From NCBI RefSeq assembly GCF_963678975.1, contig NC_089280.1, positions 34,118,603 to 34,182,602 on the forward strand: a stretch of 64,000 nt of DNA, written 5' to 3'. Source of the DNA: Dysidea avara (lineage: Eukaryota > Porifera > Demospongiae > Dictyoceratida > Dysideidae). The position numbers were made by a program, and so were the translations under genes. Below, in pieces: positions 33,279-54,697 of this stretch (within the stretch, counting starts at the first letter, position 1; each line of letters begins with the position of its first letter). The notes under the pieces are model-generated. The model saw nothing but the letters and a program-made list of their open reading frames with translations. It did no database searches and had not been told where the DNA came from.

Positions 33279-35224
33279 GGACTATGAAAACCCAGCATCA
33301 TTTTTGGATTTCATTGTACATAGTAATAATCTTAGGATTATTTTCACTGCTATTTAATCATGTAGCCTTGTAGTTTTGTAACTGACAGTTTTGTAGCCTT
33401 GTAACTGACAGTTTTGTAGCCACCAGGCACACTGTATTTACACTAATCCCACTGCTATACACATTTACTCATTGTTGCGAAGTCAGTATATACCTATTTA
33501 AAGAACACAGCAAGCTGCTATTTTCCTCAGTTAAAAAGATACATACAATTCATTTTTAGAACTGAATTATCTAGTTATAAAATTATATGGGACTATACAG
33601 TTCAGTTCACATAAAAAAAAATTTACGTGGACACCATTTTGACCCTACGTCAAAATTGATCATGACTTAATTCTATTAATGGTGTGTTGTGGAAATTTGA
33701 AATCACCATGACTAAACTGGTGCCTTTAATAATATCTTATTCCAATACAGCATTCATGTACATGTCAGTGTCACATGACATGACGCAAAAATTTTAAATG
33801 TGCATAGTTAGCAGTAAATCCTTTATAACCTTGAAACTAAACTTCTCCTGTTGATTAGATAATTTGAAAAGGTGTTGTCATAGTTGGAGTAACAGCAGCC
33901 ACTAAATTTGACATGTGCCATTTTTTCCACAGTCCACAAACAAATACATGTGTGAACTTTTTGAACAGGACAACAGACTTGAAAACCAGTGTACAGTAGA
34001 ACCTCGCCCTGAGTTAAGGACAATAAAAAAAACCTAAAGTATTATGACTAAACTGGTATACTGCTAAATGATACTGGGACACTATGTCCAATAGACAATA
34101 AACTCAGATTATTTGCTAAGGCCTATAGGATAGTCATGTGCCGCACTGATTCCATTTTATTGAAACCTCTTAGTAGGGGCAGATCATATTAAATTCTTTG
34201 CAATGGCTTACATTTGTATATAAAATTCAAGTATATATACTAAGTGTATGTGTAGTCCCACTCCACATCTCTATAGAATACTACGTGTTATTCACAGATA
34301 TTGCTTAAATATAACCTTGCAAATCATAGGGAGAGGAGCATTAGAGATCACTACACTATATACTTAGCTCAGATGGGTGGTGGCAACAACAATTTTGCCT
34401 TATATATAGCATTTGATTTCAAACAGTTTAATTTAAATCCTGACTCCATAACCACTAATTTTTGTTGATTCTTAGAAGAGCTAGCCTTCTTTCCATCAGA
34501 TCAATCGCATGAAGCTATACCTAATAATAAATTTTGGGAGGAACCCATTAAATTTGGTTTGTGAGATGCACAATTAATATTATCAGATCTAGCAATGTAT
34601 ATGCAATTTTTACACAGTATAAAAAGCATTGAAGGCTACTATACTACTAATTTCTGTCACAATACTCACTATTGGTAATTTATAAGTAGTGGCATGGTCT
34701 CCTTTCTTTTATTACCTAAGTCTAGCTGGTAGCTAATATACTTTATACCCGTTATTGAGGTCTTGTACATTACACAATATAATAATTACCTGCATATATG
34801 GTTAGTAATGAATGAGGAGTTGTAGCTGTACCAGGGTTATAAGCCCTGCATAGGATTTAGGGGTATAGCCAGACTTTGTAAGCTGAAGACAAAAAAAAAG
34901 TACCTGCTGACAATAGCTGCCCTCCACCAACTAATTATTGTATCTACTTAATTATACGTAGCTTGCTACATGCACTGCTTCTATGAATACTATGACTGCT
35001 TTATTAAAGTATCTTGAATTGCAATTGATGCCCGGGTTCTGGCTACTATGCCTCTGATAGGATCTAAGTGAAGTTCAATCTGTCAGCCCTAAGTTCAGGT
35101 AGCATGCACCAGAGACAGCTAGCTAAATACTAAAAGCCTTTACATGAAAGGCTAGTACTAGTTAGCTTATTAAAAGTGTCAAAAAATTGTTACTAGCTAG
35201 TGAATTCAAACTTAAGCTTCCCAC
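33279..35224. other. RPTP 3' flank, no gene seen
   Basis: Contains the presumed RPTP 3' UTR after the stop at 33278, with a short direct repeat (CAGTTTTGTAGCC at about 33387-33420), a single pogo-like end near 33996, and otherwise unrecognised AT-rich sequence. No clear polyadenylation signal could be singled out. Confidence 0.5.
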
Positions 35225-38200
35225 TAGTAAATTGCAACATTAATAAAAGGAGGTATTAGTGGAATATATACATACACCATTAGGACACTGGCTATGTGAT
35301 ATTACAATTATTTCTTAGTAATTCAGAACTAATCAGAAGTAAAATCTGTCAACCTTGAAGTTCAACATTTTCACTTTATCCCTTATTCTTATTCTCCCAT
35401 ACATGCATTTTTTGCATCTAATTAAAACAATTTTTGTAGCTGGATGAAAAGTACTTTGTCTAAAACACCCATTTTTATCAGTTCAGTAACTTCTTAGCAA
35501 AAGCTAGAAATATGAATTTCCATATAAGGATTAATTTGTTTATACAAGATGACAATACATTGCCATTTATATTCCTATTCTTTCATGCACCAATAAATAA
35601 TTTTATTCCTGTCATAAAATCATTATAGAATCAATGTCCTTTTCTGTTCCAATATTTCTGCTTGTACAGTGTGCCAAGGCATAAACTTCCAAAATATTTA
35701 TAAATTTTTTTTTTTCAACTTTAAAACTGCAACACTGCAACTTCTTACCACCTCTCACACTTTTTGTGCTGCTTTTGATTGAAATTTATAGGCCAATTAA
35801 CTTAAATTATCAAATATTTTAAATCAATTTTACAAACTTTTAAAGTGAAAATTTCTACACGCTTGCAAAGATTGAGCAATATTTACCCAACCAAATAAGC
35901 TATGCTAAAATGGTTCTGTAACTTTTGTACATATATAATATATATTCTATTCTGTGAAAAGAATTTGGATCCCTGCAAGCATGCAGTAGTTGATGCGTTG
36001 TTAAGTTTTTCAGATATTCGCTTGTATAACTTATTCTAAAACAGCAATCAAGAAAATGCTCTGTAACTTTTTCACAGTACCATAGGTGAACACATTAAAT
36101 GCCGTAAATCTAGTTTATCTTAAACTGTTACTGATTTGATGCGTTTCATGAAAAATCAGGATTTTTAAGAAGTGATAGATCTATAACTTAGGAATACAAC
36201 TTTGAAACAACCTGAAAATTGGCTCCAATTGTAGGTGAATAATTTTGTATAACTGTTCCAAAGTTTGTGGTAATAGCACTTTCCATTACAGAGTTACAGA
36301 ATTTTAAAAATCGGTACTAAATTTTGGAAGTTTATGCCTTGGTGCACTGTAGCTGAACGCGAATATTGTGGCTATCCCATAAAACACCAAAGATTTCAAT
36401 ATATATACCTCACCGCTTTTAATAAAAATTATTGCTAGGAAAATATTTTTACATTTAAAAAATTTATCACAATCCTAAGTAGGTTATTCTATGATCACAC
36501 CAATGTTCTCAGCTGGTTGAGAACTATACCCTGAAAATTTCATCATGATCACTTAATGCATGTAGGAAATATAAAACAGTAATGTGGAATAGATTGTACA
36601 ACACTTGGGAGATCAAGGGTTAAAATCAGGCCAGATCATAGTGTGCATGCCCATCTATCATTTCAGACAACGGTTAATAAAAATCACAAGTGTAAACATG
36701 GTATTCCCCTCACTGTTTCACTGCAGGTTACAGTACCTGTGATCATCTCTGTATATCATGATACTGTAGGACATTTATTCTGGAGCTGCAATTAAATTAA
36801 ACATGAGGGAATTATGAATGTGTAGGACACTAATACTGTACACAAGCTGAGGTTTAGGAGGAATTTCACTGTTCAGACACTGGTAATATCATTCTAATAT
36901 GCTGTGAATTACTCTACTCTCACAGGCTCAATATAATTATTTTATATGTAATGGAGTTTATCTGCCCAACTCTATCATGTGTGGAGATAACTCTAGATCT
37001 ATATTGCAACTCCTGCTAAGAGTGTGATATTGAGGGTGGAGAGTTGAACCCTGCCACAAGCTATCAGGATATTAGGCTCAGTTCAGGGTACTCTAATAGA
37101 ACAATCAGCAATCTTTACTAGTACTCTTTTATATAGAAACTACAAGCAACCAGTCCTAATGAGTCAGACCTCTAATACATCAGTGCTAATCTTCCTGAGA
37201 ATAGACATAGAATTAGTTTATGAAGTATTTGTCATGTAGATAGTGTCAGAATATTTATGGCATTTCAAGTATCTTTATTTAATTCACGAGTTCTTATCAA
37301 CACTTCTGGATACATCTCTGATTATATCTGCACTAGCTAGAAGTATGCATCTCGTAGCCATACTGTTATATGTACTAGGAATGTTGTCATCATAAGGCAT
37401 TTTGGCTGCTGACGAACCACTGAATTCAACCATGATTGATTTTTGGACTATGGTGGGTTCTTATGCAATTGTCATGCTGAGTTTATTGGAAGCAAATGGA
37501 AAGGTATGATTCTATCAAATTGCTAGTTTAATAAATTGTGTCCTAAGAGTTACAATTGTGTAATGTAATGCACAACTGTAACATTTTACTTTAACAAGTG
37601 TAACTTGCATGATGTTTTGTACAGAATATCAGCTTTGGACTCAGTGGCCGTTTCAAAAACTTAAAGACTGATTTCCACTGTTCTCCTTAGACCATGCATG
37701 TAACCAATTCCAGTATTTGTGCTGGTCAAACCACTCCAGAGACCTCCTCCATAATGGATATAGTTGAGATAGTGGAGACTGTGTAATGCAGAAGTAAAAT
37801 AAGTCGGTTACAGTTTGCCACAGGTAAGTATGGACACATAATTGCAGCACATAACTACTTTATAACATGGTAGAGAACAGTTATTAAAATTCCTGATAGC
37901 TACTGATAATAGGATTCATATCACTGAGAGTATGTGTAAAAATTTAGCCTGTTGTCTTTACACTAAACGTATGCTTATCAACAACTCTACATTCTTGTAC
38001 TGCTCTGTCAGAGAACTTTTCTGGCAGTTTGTTGAAACAATTTGGATTACATGGTGTTTATTGTACCATGGGTGTAATGTCATCTAATTGATAAATTGAC
38101 TACTAAATAAGGTAGCTGTCTTTTATGAAAAATGATTTGTACATACACTGCTAGTGATGGTTTAAAAATTTCTGTGCTCTTACGTTGTGCCATGAAACGT

Positions 38201-38428
38201 TCTAGGCTGAACACATGGCTGATGTGTTCTATGTCATCAAGATCATGCATATACCCGCCATCGACAAGGAATTGTAGAGAATACAGTAAGATCTCACCAT
38301 GTATTATGTGCAAAACTCTTATTCACAATTATTCTTTTCTGTAGGCTCCGTATGAGTTCATTAACTCCATCCACAAAACCCTCAAGGAGACCATTGATTG
38401 TGTGGAAACGTATTCCAATCAAAGTTAA
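35225..38428 (+). pseudogene. Decayed partial duplicate of the RPTP phosphatase domains
   Basis: Sequence collinear with RPTP exons from late D1 to the stop. Matches lie at about 35225-35300, 35330-35378 plus 36626-36726 (WPD exon), 36745-36885, 36925-37090, 37135-37230, 37268-37335, 37372-37503, 37690-37823, 38152-38287 and 38344-38428. The reading is destroyed: stops in several exons, the D1 P-loop GVGRTG segment lost, and the D2 catalytic His-Cys codons replaced. The WPD exon is split by a 1.25-kb insertion. No start, Ig or membrane exons are seen, so the duplicate was partial or its 5' part is gone. Confidence 0.85.
35379..36625. repeat. Insertion splitting the pseudogene WPD exon
   Basis: Dispersed repeat between the two halves of the exon (TTCACTTTAT on the left, GGCCAGATCATAGTGTG on the right). 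Parts recur at 39800-40130 (GCTGGATG, TCTTAGCAAAAGCTA, ACAATACATTGCCATT, GAATATTGTGGCTAT) with an internal deletion there. No coding potential or clear terminal repeats seen. Confidence 0.7.
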
Positions 38429-39340
38429 TATTAGTTTTGGATGAATCTTTTTCATTTTTGTAGAGACTTTAGCTAGGTGTGTGTGTGTGCAATATATTGA
38501 GTATGACAGTGTTTGTGACAGATAACATGGAAACTATATTCAGTAATAACATGGCCAAACATATTTGTACACTTCATTTTATTTATCATAGTATAGTAAA
38601 TATTAGTCCCTAAGTCTGTTCATACATTTAATAGCTAATACCATAATAGCTCATTCATAGCCAAACAATGACTGCACCAGTTTCCATTGTTTACCATGCT
38701 ACTCCATATACGGTATATACATTGCTGTTTGTAGCCCTCTAGTGCTTGCATACTGTTTTCAAAGACATAACATATCAGAGTATAATTCCATGCATTTACA
38801 CAAAATACACTGTTTTATTGGTTATGAGTATACCAGTCACTAGAGCATACCACTTAGTTGTGGAACATGTTGTAAATTCCTTGTACTATATAGGTTGCAG
38901 AACACATAATTTACAATGGAAGTCTCTATTTGCTCCCCATGTTATAGAATGTTGATCATTTTGTCATAATAATGTATAACAACTAACTAAACACATTATA
39001 TTGGGTATGTGCTGTTCCATGTAGCTAGATCCTATTTGGATTAGAAGTCTTGATGTTGTATCATGAACATTTTATGTCACAAGTTGCAATGTGCAAGTGC
39101 TACAAACCATTATTATAATTACTTCAATCTTTAGGTTGTAGCTACTTTGTGCTATTACAAAAATTAGATGTGTTTCTCATTACTTTTGAAGAGGCTAGCT
39201 TTTTTGTTCCTATGCATGTGATGTTCAATATTGTACCATATAAATGTATACCTTTAAAGGACAAAGGTTAGCAATCGATGGAAATTTGTCCTAAAAATGT
39301 CATAAGTAGAGCGGTACTGTGCAAAAATGCATCATTTTTG
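38429..39340. other. No gene seen
   Basis: AT-rich sequence beyond the pseudogene; no exon, RNA gene or recognised repeat. Confidence 0.5.
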
Positions 39341-39795
39341 ATACAATTCTGAACTTTCCAACAAATTGCACTCCCTGTGACATTTATCATAGTTTTTTGA
39401 TATAGTGCCATCACATATTTGACCTTTGGTGACCTCTACAGCCATATTTACATTGGAAATTCATCCTTTTTCTCCCTAAGGCATTATTTTACATGGTTAG
39501 AACTGGTTTCAAATTAATGGACTTACTTAAAGTAACAGCTTAGTTTTCATATGAAGTCAATCAGTAATTTTATTCAAAGTTATGACCATTTATATTAGCC
39601 ATGAAATTATATATGGTTACCTGCTCATTGGTAATCTATACCCCAAGAGGATAAATAAATTCCAAGTTTAATTTGAAAACAACATAAAATAATGCCCCAG
39701 GGAAATAAATAAATTGTAAATTCTCAATATAAATGGCTGTAAAGGTCAAATCTGCAGTGGTACTATATCAAAAAAATGCAATTGCTTGAAACGTG
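39340..39795. repeat. Foldback element, ~450 bp, imperfect arms
   Basis: Left arm about 39356-39495 (TTTTTTGATATAGTGCCATC, ATTTGACCTTTGG, GGCATTATTTTACATG) is reverse-complementary to about 39680-39790 (CATAAAATAATGCCCC, GGTCAAATCTGC, TACTATATCAAAAAAATGC). The middle is unique. A decayed DNA transposon derivative is likely. Confidence 0.65.
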
Positions 39796-39799
39796 TTAA

Positions 39800-40130
39800 T
39801 TTGTAGCTAGCTGGATGGAAATTAAGTGCTTTAAAAATCTAAGCTAGCCATTTTTATTGGATTAGTAACCTCTTAGCAAAAGCTATATAGAAACATAAAG
39901 GTCTTGTTTATACAAGACAACAATACATTGCCATTCATAGCAGTCCTATTCTTTCATGTGTTGACGAATAATCATATTCCTGCATGTCATAAAATCATCA
40001 TAAATTATGTAGATTATCCATTTCTGCTTCACACCTTTTCTGCTTGTGGTCTATAGCTGAATATTGTGGCTATGTATTCTAAGAAACACCAAAGATTGCC
40101 AATTAATCTATAATAGTTTATGGAAAATAT
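39800..40130. repeat. Second copy of the 35379-36625 repeat, internally deleted
   Basis: Starts GTAGCTAGCTGGATGGAAAT and shares several blocks with 35430-35650 and 36350-36400, in the same order and orientation. Confidence 0.65.
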
Positions 40131-40435
40131 GTTTTACATCACAATCCTAATCAATTATTTTCTATGAACGCCTCTGCGTGTGTTTTTAATTGGTTACTGA
40201 ACTAGCATATAGTCCATGATTATTGTATCCCCTACTTCCTCCTGTCTGAGCCTCTACTTGCCTGAAGTATAGTTTGATACTTAATTATAGAGCTATTGTG
40301 CTTGTCATACTTTTGTTAAAAGAAACTGGATGCAACAGGTAAGGGCAAGGATAATAATATAGACAGGGTGATCAATTATATTCTATCAGCTGAAGTATTT
40401 GGACCACCTTTGAATGCGTGGAAATGAAAAAAAAT

Positions 40436-40525
40436 GGTGTAGCCTATAAGCCTTGGTGAAAAAAGTTGTGAAATCAAAGATGGCGGCCAAGAAATGGCTG
40501 CAATGATGTTAATGCTAATAAATTT
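40436..40525. repeat. FB1-variant fragment
   Basis: One arm only: TTGGTGAAAAAAGTTGTGAA, GATGGCGGCCAAGAAATGGC, TGCAATGATGTTAATGCTAA, as in the variant at 30366-30661. Confidence 0.75.
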
Positions 40526-41168
40526 TAACAATGCATACAGAATCTATATGATGAAAGCATCAGAAATATCACCAGCAGTAGCTATGCATGCACTTCACAC
40601 TCCTGTGAATTTTTTCTGCAGAAACAATCCATGCATGGAGTGCAATTGTTAGTCCAGTAGCAGCTATATAACTATTGTGACATATAGACTATAGGCCCTA
40701 GATTCACAATTATCCATTGTTCTAACTCTTTAGCATGTATAAAATTCTGTCCCGTCCTGTAATATAGTAGTGTGACAATTTCCGGAATTGTTCCGTCCCG
40801 TTCCCATCCTGTTCTGACCAGGAAAGTAAATGTTAGTGATGACAATCTTCGGCATTTAAACACAGTAGACAGCTATGTTTCAACTGAAATTTTTATATAC
40901 AAATTGGGTTAATTATAACATGTCAGCATCCATATATAGTATGTCTCATCACTACGACAGTGTACAGCTGTGACTGTACATAAGCACATCGTACAGTCAG
41001 AATAGCTAGACTAAGTACTGAGGTATATATAACTTTCCCTTAATTATCGTAAAGTCAATGCCGGAATCATGAATTATGTTTTCAAACGATGTACAGAAGA
41101 CCAAGAAATGCAATTGAGAAATCATAGGCCACTCACGTGAGGTTCACGATTAAAGATCGACCGTGAAG

Positions 41169-49366
<8,198 letters not shown>

Positions 49367-49495
49367 GTAAGTGTTCTTAGTGGATATGCAATAATTTCCT
49401 AAACAAAAAATGCAAAATAACTATTTTGTAAAACATATTACACATGTTGGTCCATAATTGTAATTGGTTTAGTTATACCTAACTGTTAAATTATG

Positions 49496-50140
49496 AAGAC
49501 ACAGGGCCAAGAAGCCAGCACACCACATTATGGGTATATTGACAGGAAGAAAGAAAACAGATTTTTGCACATACATAGCTCCATGGTCCCTTTTCCAAAT
49601 GGAATAATTTTTAAACTATAAATGCTCTCCACCTTCTGCACCCCACATGCCAAATTTGAGCAAGGCCACTGTATGCTTTTGTGAAGTACAAGCCCTCTAA
49701 TTTGACTTAATTTCAAACCATTATAAATGCTTAGCTTGATTCCTTGAAATTTGTTTTACTTCAAGGATGTATTAAAGCTAATTCACTAACTAAATTTGAT
49801 GCAAATCTGATAGATGTGTGCTGAGTTATGAATGACATTAAAAAGACAAATATTTTGTCATGCCTGCAGGGTAAACCTCTTATGGGAATAGTTTGTCTGT
49901 GTATAGGTTTATCACCAAAATTCAACTCTTTTATAGTTTAAAGTAAATCGCATTGACAGCTGCTACAGAGAAACCAACCTGGGTCAAATACTCTAATAAA
50001 ACAGTCACCAAGATATTTTTAAAAGGCACAAAATCAAAAAAACTTTTCCAGGTTTGACCTCCATACCTATTTCCCAAACCCTTCACCATTGAACCACTGT
50101 TATCAGCTGGTCAACTTACTTAACCCACTCACCACCACAA
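49496..50140 (-). repeat. tRNA-headed element, copy J (reversed, decayed)
   Basis: Read on the minus strand: head at 50135-50035 (AGTGGTTCAATGG, B-box-like GGTTTGACC complement at 50051-50059), motif M at about 50006-49987, then a decayed R module whose end (GGGCCAAGAAGCCAGCACAC on the plus strand) is at 49503. Same order as at 31094-31860. Confidence 0.65.
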
Positions 50141-50559
50141 CCACCATATGGCAGAAGCGATAATATAAAAGCCTGTAGCATCACTTTCTAAGCACTCTAT
50201 AGTGACAGTCAAATGTTTTAGTAGCCCTTGTGCTTATCCTGTAATGCTACTTACTTTCATAGAGTAGCAAACACCTCATGGTTGGGAGGAGAGTTAAAGG
50301 TAAGATGCAAGCTGAGCATGCAAAACATAGTGAATTTTTGGCAGTCAAACATGCTTAAATCATGCCATTGAAATGCAACAATTTTTTTACTCACATGGCT
50401 TACCTCTACGTCAGTGGCATAACATTTCTAAATGATATGAAAATTAATTGTAGATATACGTATACACTTATCATGATCACTGAAAAGTCAGGTGTACAAG
50501 CAGATAATTTTATAAATGCATTATGTATTGTTGATTGATTTAAAAGGTGAATTATCATA
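50141..50559. other. No gene seen
   Basis: Unrecognised AT-rich sequence between two dispersed repeats. Confidence 0.5.
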
Positions 50560-50920
50560 CAGTACAATAGTGCTGTATATGATCATGAAGGTTGGCCAAA
50601 TATATCACCCTAAAACCAGCCTCACAATACCTTCATGGCACAACCAAGCCCAAAAGTGCCTTCAGTATAACAATGCTTCCAATAGGTTGTTGTAATTTTT
50701 TTTGAATGTTTGTTCAGTGGAATTTTCTACTAAGTGACTGATGCCTTCAGGCAAGATTAACTCATAACAGCTAAGACTATGGGCTTGATTCTTTTCACTG
50801 TCTGATGTTGCTTCAGCCCAAAAGGTGCCTTTTGGCATACCATAGTACATACAATGCTTGTTTCATGGACTTACCTGTGTCCTCCTTTGTGTCTTTTCTG
50901 ATAGCTCAATGTGTTGACTC
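50560..50920 (+). repeat. R4 dispersed repeat, copy 2
   Basis: Matches copy 1 block by block (AATATATCACCCTAAAACCAG region, CAACCAAGCCCAAAAGTGCC, TTTTGGCATACCATAGTA) without the microsatellite expansion. Confidence 0.75.
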
Positions 50921-51150
50921 GCAGCAGAGCCACGTAATGGCTTTCATACATTTGTAACAAGAACAAGCACAATAGGGATATAACACTTCTTATTGTTTTA
51001 CTGTGATTTAATATCATGGACTACTCCAACTTGTTTCAGTACTTTTTATCGATGTGCTATGGTCCCTACTCTAATTGAAAATTCCTAATTTTTTCGTGTA
51101 CTTGTTTGTTAACTTTTTTTTGTAAATAATTTTATTATGACTGGTGGACC

Positions 51151-51970
51151 CACGCATACCGCACCTGAAATGGTGCCGCGCTCCCCAGCTATATCAATTA
51201 TCGTCTGAAAAGTGAAGTATCCATTACGCTTCATTGTCAGCTATGTTCAACCCGTTACACAGCATTTCGAATCAAGAAGTTTTCCGGAAGTACCTCTACA
51301 ATCTACCATAGATTCTCGAATCTACGCATACCAAAAGAAATGGTGCCGCGCCCCAATTTTATTAATTATCATCTGAAAAGTGAAGTATCCATTATGCTTT
51401 GCTATAGGCTATGTTCAACCCGTTACACAGCAATATGAATCAAGAACTGTTTGAAAAGCACCTCTACAATCAAAGTAGCCACTATGAAAAATACGGACGA
51501 TTTCCGTTTCGAAGGGAAGCCATCATGTGCTTGTGCCAAATCGACACCTTGCCCTGTCAGCAAAGATAAATGGGACACAAAGGAGGACACTGGTAAGTCC
51601 ATGAAGAATGCATTGTACATACTGCGGTATGCCAAAAGGCACCTGTCAGGCCGAAGCGACGTCGAGCAGTGAAAAAATCAAGCCCATAGCCTTTGCCATT
51701 ATCGAGTTATGCTTGTCTGAAGGCATCAGTCAGTCAGTAGAAAATTCCGTCGGATGAAAAAATTTTAAAGTTCCATAGCAACTTGTTGAAAGCATTTCGG
51801 GTCGATCTGAAAGCTTGTTTGGGCTTAGTTTTATCTCAACAATACTGCCTCATCGTCGTCAGGAAAAATTGAGGCTGGTTTTTTGGGTGATATTATTTTG
51901 TGGGCCATGCCTACCCCTTTGTGGTCCCTACTATACAGTTACTATCGTACTGTATGATCATCCAAGTTTT
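51151..51970 (-). repeat. R4 repeat, copy 3 (reversed) with 168-bp tandem duplication
   Basis: Reverse copy ending near GTCCCTACTATACAGTTACT. At its left, about 51151-51310 and 51319-51478 are direct repeats: TGAAAAGTGAAGTATCCATTA starts at 51206 and 51374, 168 bp apart, each followed by GCTATGTTCAACCCGTTACA. A small extra R4 fragment is at 52000-52110. Confidence 0.75.
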
Positions 51971-52143
51971 CAATTCTGACTGGATTGATTGCAGAGGTCC
52001 TTCTTGTAGTTATCTCCACTTGTAACACTGTGTAATGGACTGAACATAGCTGAAAATGAAGCGCAATGGCCACTTCGCTATTGTGCATGTTCAGATGAAA
52101 ACAATATTTCTTTCTTAATCTGGTGTATGAGTGTGTTCATAGT

Positions 52144-52275
52144 AAACTAGTGGACGTTTAATACCTTTTTCAGTCATGGATATATAGATTGAAGTAGGGA
52201 TTTAATGTCTACCAGGAGTAGGAAGCCTCCCCTGTTTCCCTACTTTTTATTTCTTTTGATCCCTAATCAATTTTT
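52144..52275. repeat. FB2 foldback, partial copy
   Basis: AACTAGTGGACGTTTAATAC, TGAAGTAGGGATTTAATGTC and CCCCTGTTTCCCTACTTTTT as in FB2; the far left arm is missing. Confidence 0.7.
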
Positions 52276-53072
52276 CCTTGTACTTGCAAAGTAATCTGAA
52301 AAATATTATAAGAAGACAGTTGTGTCTTATGAAAGAGATGACTTGAATTGGCTAGCTAAATTATTGGGAGGTCCATGGCCCCCTATGCCTACAACTTTTT
52401 CTTTCATGAATGCTTCTTTGTGCAGCCAAGCTGTTTTTGCATGACTCGTTTTGTCAGATAATACCTAAAAAGTTAAGGTAGCTACTAAAAAAGCTTAAAA
52501 TTATATAATTTTATATAAAAGTACTGGTCAAACTTGATTACTTTTGTGAATCAAATAATTATGTATTCTAGTTAAGTGGATTACTTGGATCCCCTCATTC
52601 GCACTTGATCCTTGTGTCTTCTTTTCATGAGTTTATCAAAATGGATCGGGTGTTATATGCTTGGTAACCATTTACACATAAGTACAATAGAAATGGTAAA
52701 GGTTTTGTTTACATGTTGTGACACGTCAATATTACAACTATACAAATGGCAATAATATGTATTGCAGGCTACCTACATGAAACAGGTTGTCAAAAGCTGT
52801 GAGTGGTAAATAAATGTGTTACAGGGTTAGCCAGTGTATGATTGAAAAATTGATGAAAGCCCCCAAAATTTCAATAGACTCAACAGATTGGTTTACCTCA
52901 CGTGCATATTCAACAACTTCTACTAGTCCTTGAGTTAAAAGGATTGTTGTTTTTCTCTGTTTTATCCTGTATGTCTCACTTTATTGTATGTACCATGTGA
53001 TAAAGCGTGGTCAGTGTGGATCCCTTCTGCAGTGACCAGGGTTTGTTGTCGCCACTGTCCTCTCCTACATGG
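52276..53072. other. No gene seen
   Basis: No exon, RNA gene or recognised repeat in this stretch. Confidence 0.5.
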
Positions 53073-53074
53073 TA

Positions 53075-53300
53075 CAGTAGAACCTCAGCTATTCGGACTG
53101 CACTTATCTGGATTCTCAGTTAACCGAACTACGGAAATGAATGCTCTGTTAGAGTAGTGACTGTTCCATTAGGTAGTTGATAATATTTTTAAATAATTTA
53201 TGTTATTTTAAGGTTATTTACACAGTTTCAGAGATACGGACTTATCAGACCTATGGACCACCCCTGGTCCCAAGGGGTTCGGATAACTGAGGTTCCACTG
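53075..53300. mobile_element. Pogo/Tigger-like MITE
   Basis: Ends CAGTAGAACCTCAGCTATTC and its complement GATAACTGAGGTTCCACTG, flanked by TA on both sides (target duplication). 226 bp, no coding sequence. A motif M-like stretch (GCTCTGTTAGAGTAGTGACTG) lies inside at about 53143. Superfamily inferred from ends and TA site. Confidence 0.75.
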
Positions 53301-53302
53301 TA

Positions 53303-53955
53303 GTAGGAAGACATGAAGATCAAAGGTGACTTGATAATCCAACAACCTCCATAATCCAGCAAACTTTATGGCTCCCAATGAGCATTGGATTGACCGTAAC
53401 CTCGAAGTGCTATGGTTAACAGCAGCCCTGGAATTTGTACGCATTTCAGCTGGTAGAAGCCATGGAAGGCATGTAATGAATGCTAGGACACAGATTATAG
53501 TTGAAAAATTACAATAAAAGTAAAATTTTCAGTTTAAAATAGGGGGTTTTACCGAATCCCCTTGGGTACGGGCCTGGATATATGTTCATATCGTGACATA
53601 AACCTTAGTGATATATGATATAGACTTTTTCTATATCGTGGCAGCACTAATTATGTTCCCTTCCTGACAGTTTACCCCTACTTGCCTGATTCAATAGGCC
53701 CCCTGCAGCTGGAACCTCCTGTACACCTACCAAACCCCCACCCAATCATTTAACAACATCATCCAGAATCTACGTATACCCTGTGTCCAGGCACAATAAA
53801 CAAGAAATAAAGAAAGTTAATAAGCCTTTAAAACAGTATTTTTGTGCACTTTTGTATCATAGCATGAAACTTCTTCCTCCTTTGCATTGTTTGAAACCTG
53901 CAAACCTGGTGTCAAATTAGTGCCTTTTTCTTAAAGAATAAGTTGATTTTTATAG
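53303..53955. other. No gene seen
   Basis: Unrecognised sequence up to the reversed CE1 fragment. Confidence 0.5.
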
Positions 53956-53959
53956 AAAA

Positions 53960-54697
53960 TATGTTCAGCTATGAAAAGATTACTGTGTAGATAGTTTAGC
54001 TATAAGAAGTCACCTTGTAGAGAGTTCAGCTACAAAGAAGTCACCATGTAGAGAGTTCAGCTACAAACAAATCACCATGTAGAGAGTTCAGCTAGAAACA
54101 AGTCACTCTGAAAAGAGATCAGCTACAAACAATGGGAGTTTCAGCTAAAGTTCAGTTATGTATAAGAAGTCACCTTATTACCTACAGTATGATTATTTTT
54201 TATTGTTAAATATACAAATATTTTTAATCAGACAAAAAAACTGTACACAAATGTTTCTTCCTTTGTTCCACAATTCCTGCAGAAAAGAAAAAAAACTAGT
54301 TAGAAGAAAGCACCAAAGCCAGTTAATGGCCGGCTTTGTGGCTTGCAATACAAAAAGAAGTGATATCTAAACCAAAACAGCCAAGCTGTAAAAAAGGAGT
54401 ACAGCCCCCAAAAAGGCCAGGATGAAAAAAGATGTGAAATCCAAGGTGGCGGCCAAGAAATGGCTGTGATGGTAGGTTAATGGCAAAAATTTTAATTACG
54501 ACAATTCAGGTGAATTTGGTGCCGAATCCTAATGGAGGAGGCAACGCAAATTCACCTGAATTGTCATAATTAAAATTTTTGCCATTAACCTACCATCACA
54601 GCCATTTCTTGGCCGCCACCTTGGATTTCACCTTTTTTCATCCTGGCCTTTTTGGGGGCCACACTCCTTTTTTACAGCTTGGCTGTTTTGGTTTAGA
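53960..54697 (-). repeat. CE1 composite, copy F (reversed, SAT-linker-FB1 only)
   Basis: Reversed SAT (53960-54150, few monomers), reversed linker (54152-54366), and a near-perfect FB1 palindrome (54367-54697; loop CCTAATGGAGGAGGCAACGC). Very close to copy E at 21283-22079. M and R are missing. Confidence 0.85.

Noticed and set aside
37653-38313. Minus-strand ORFs at 37653-37850 and 38080-38313
   Set aside because: They lie antisense to pseudogene exons and have no features of their own.
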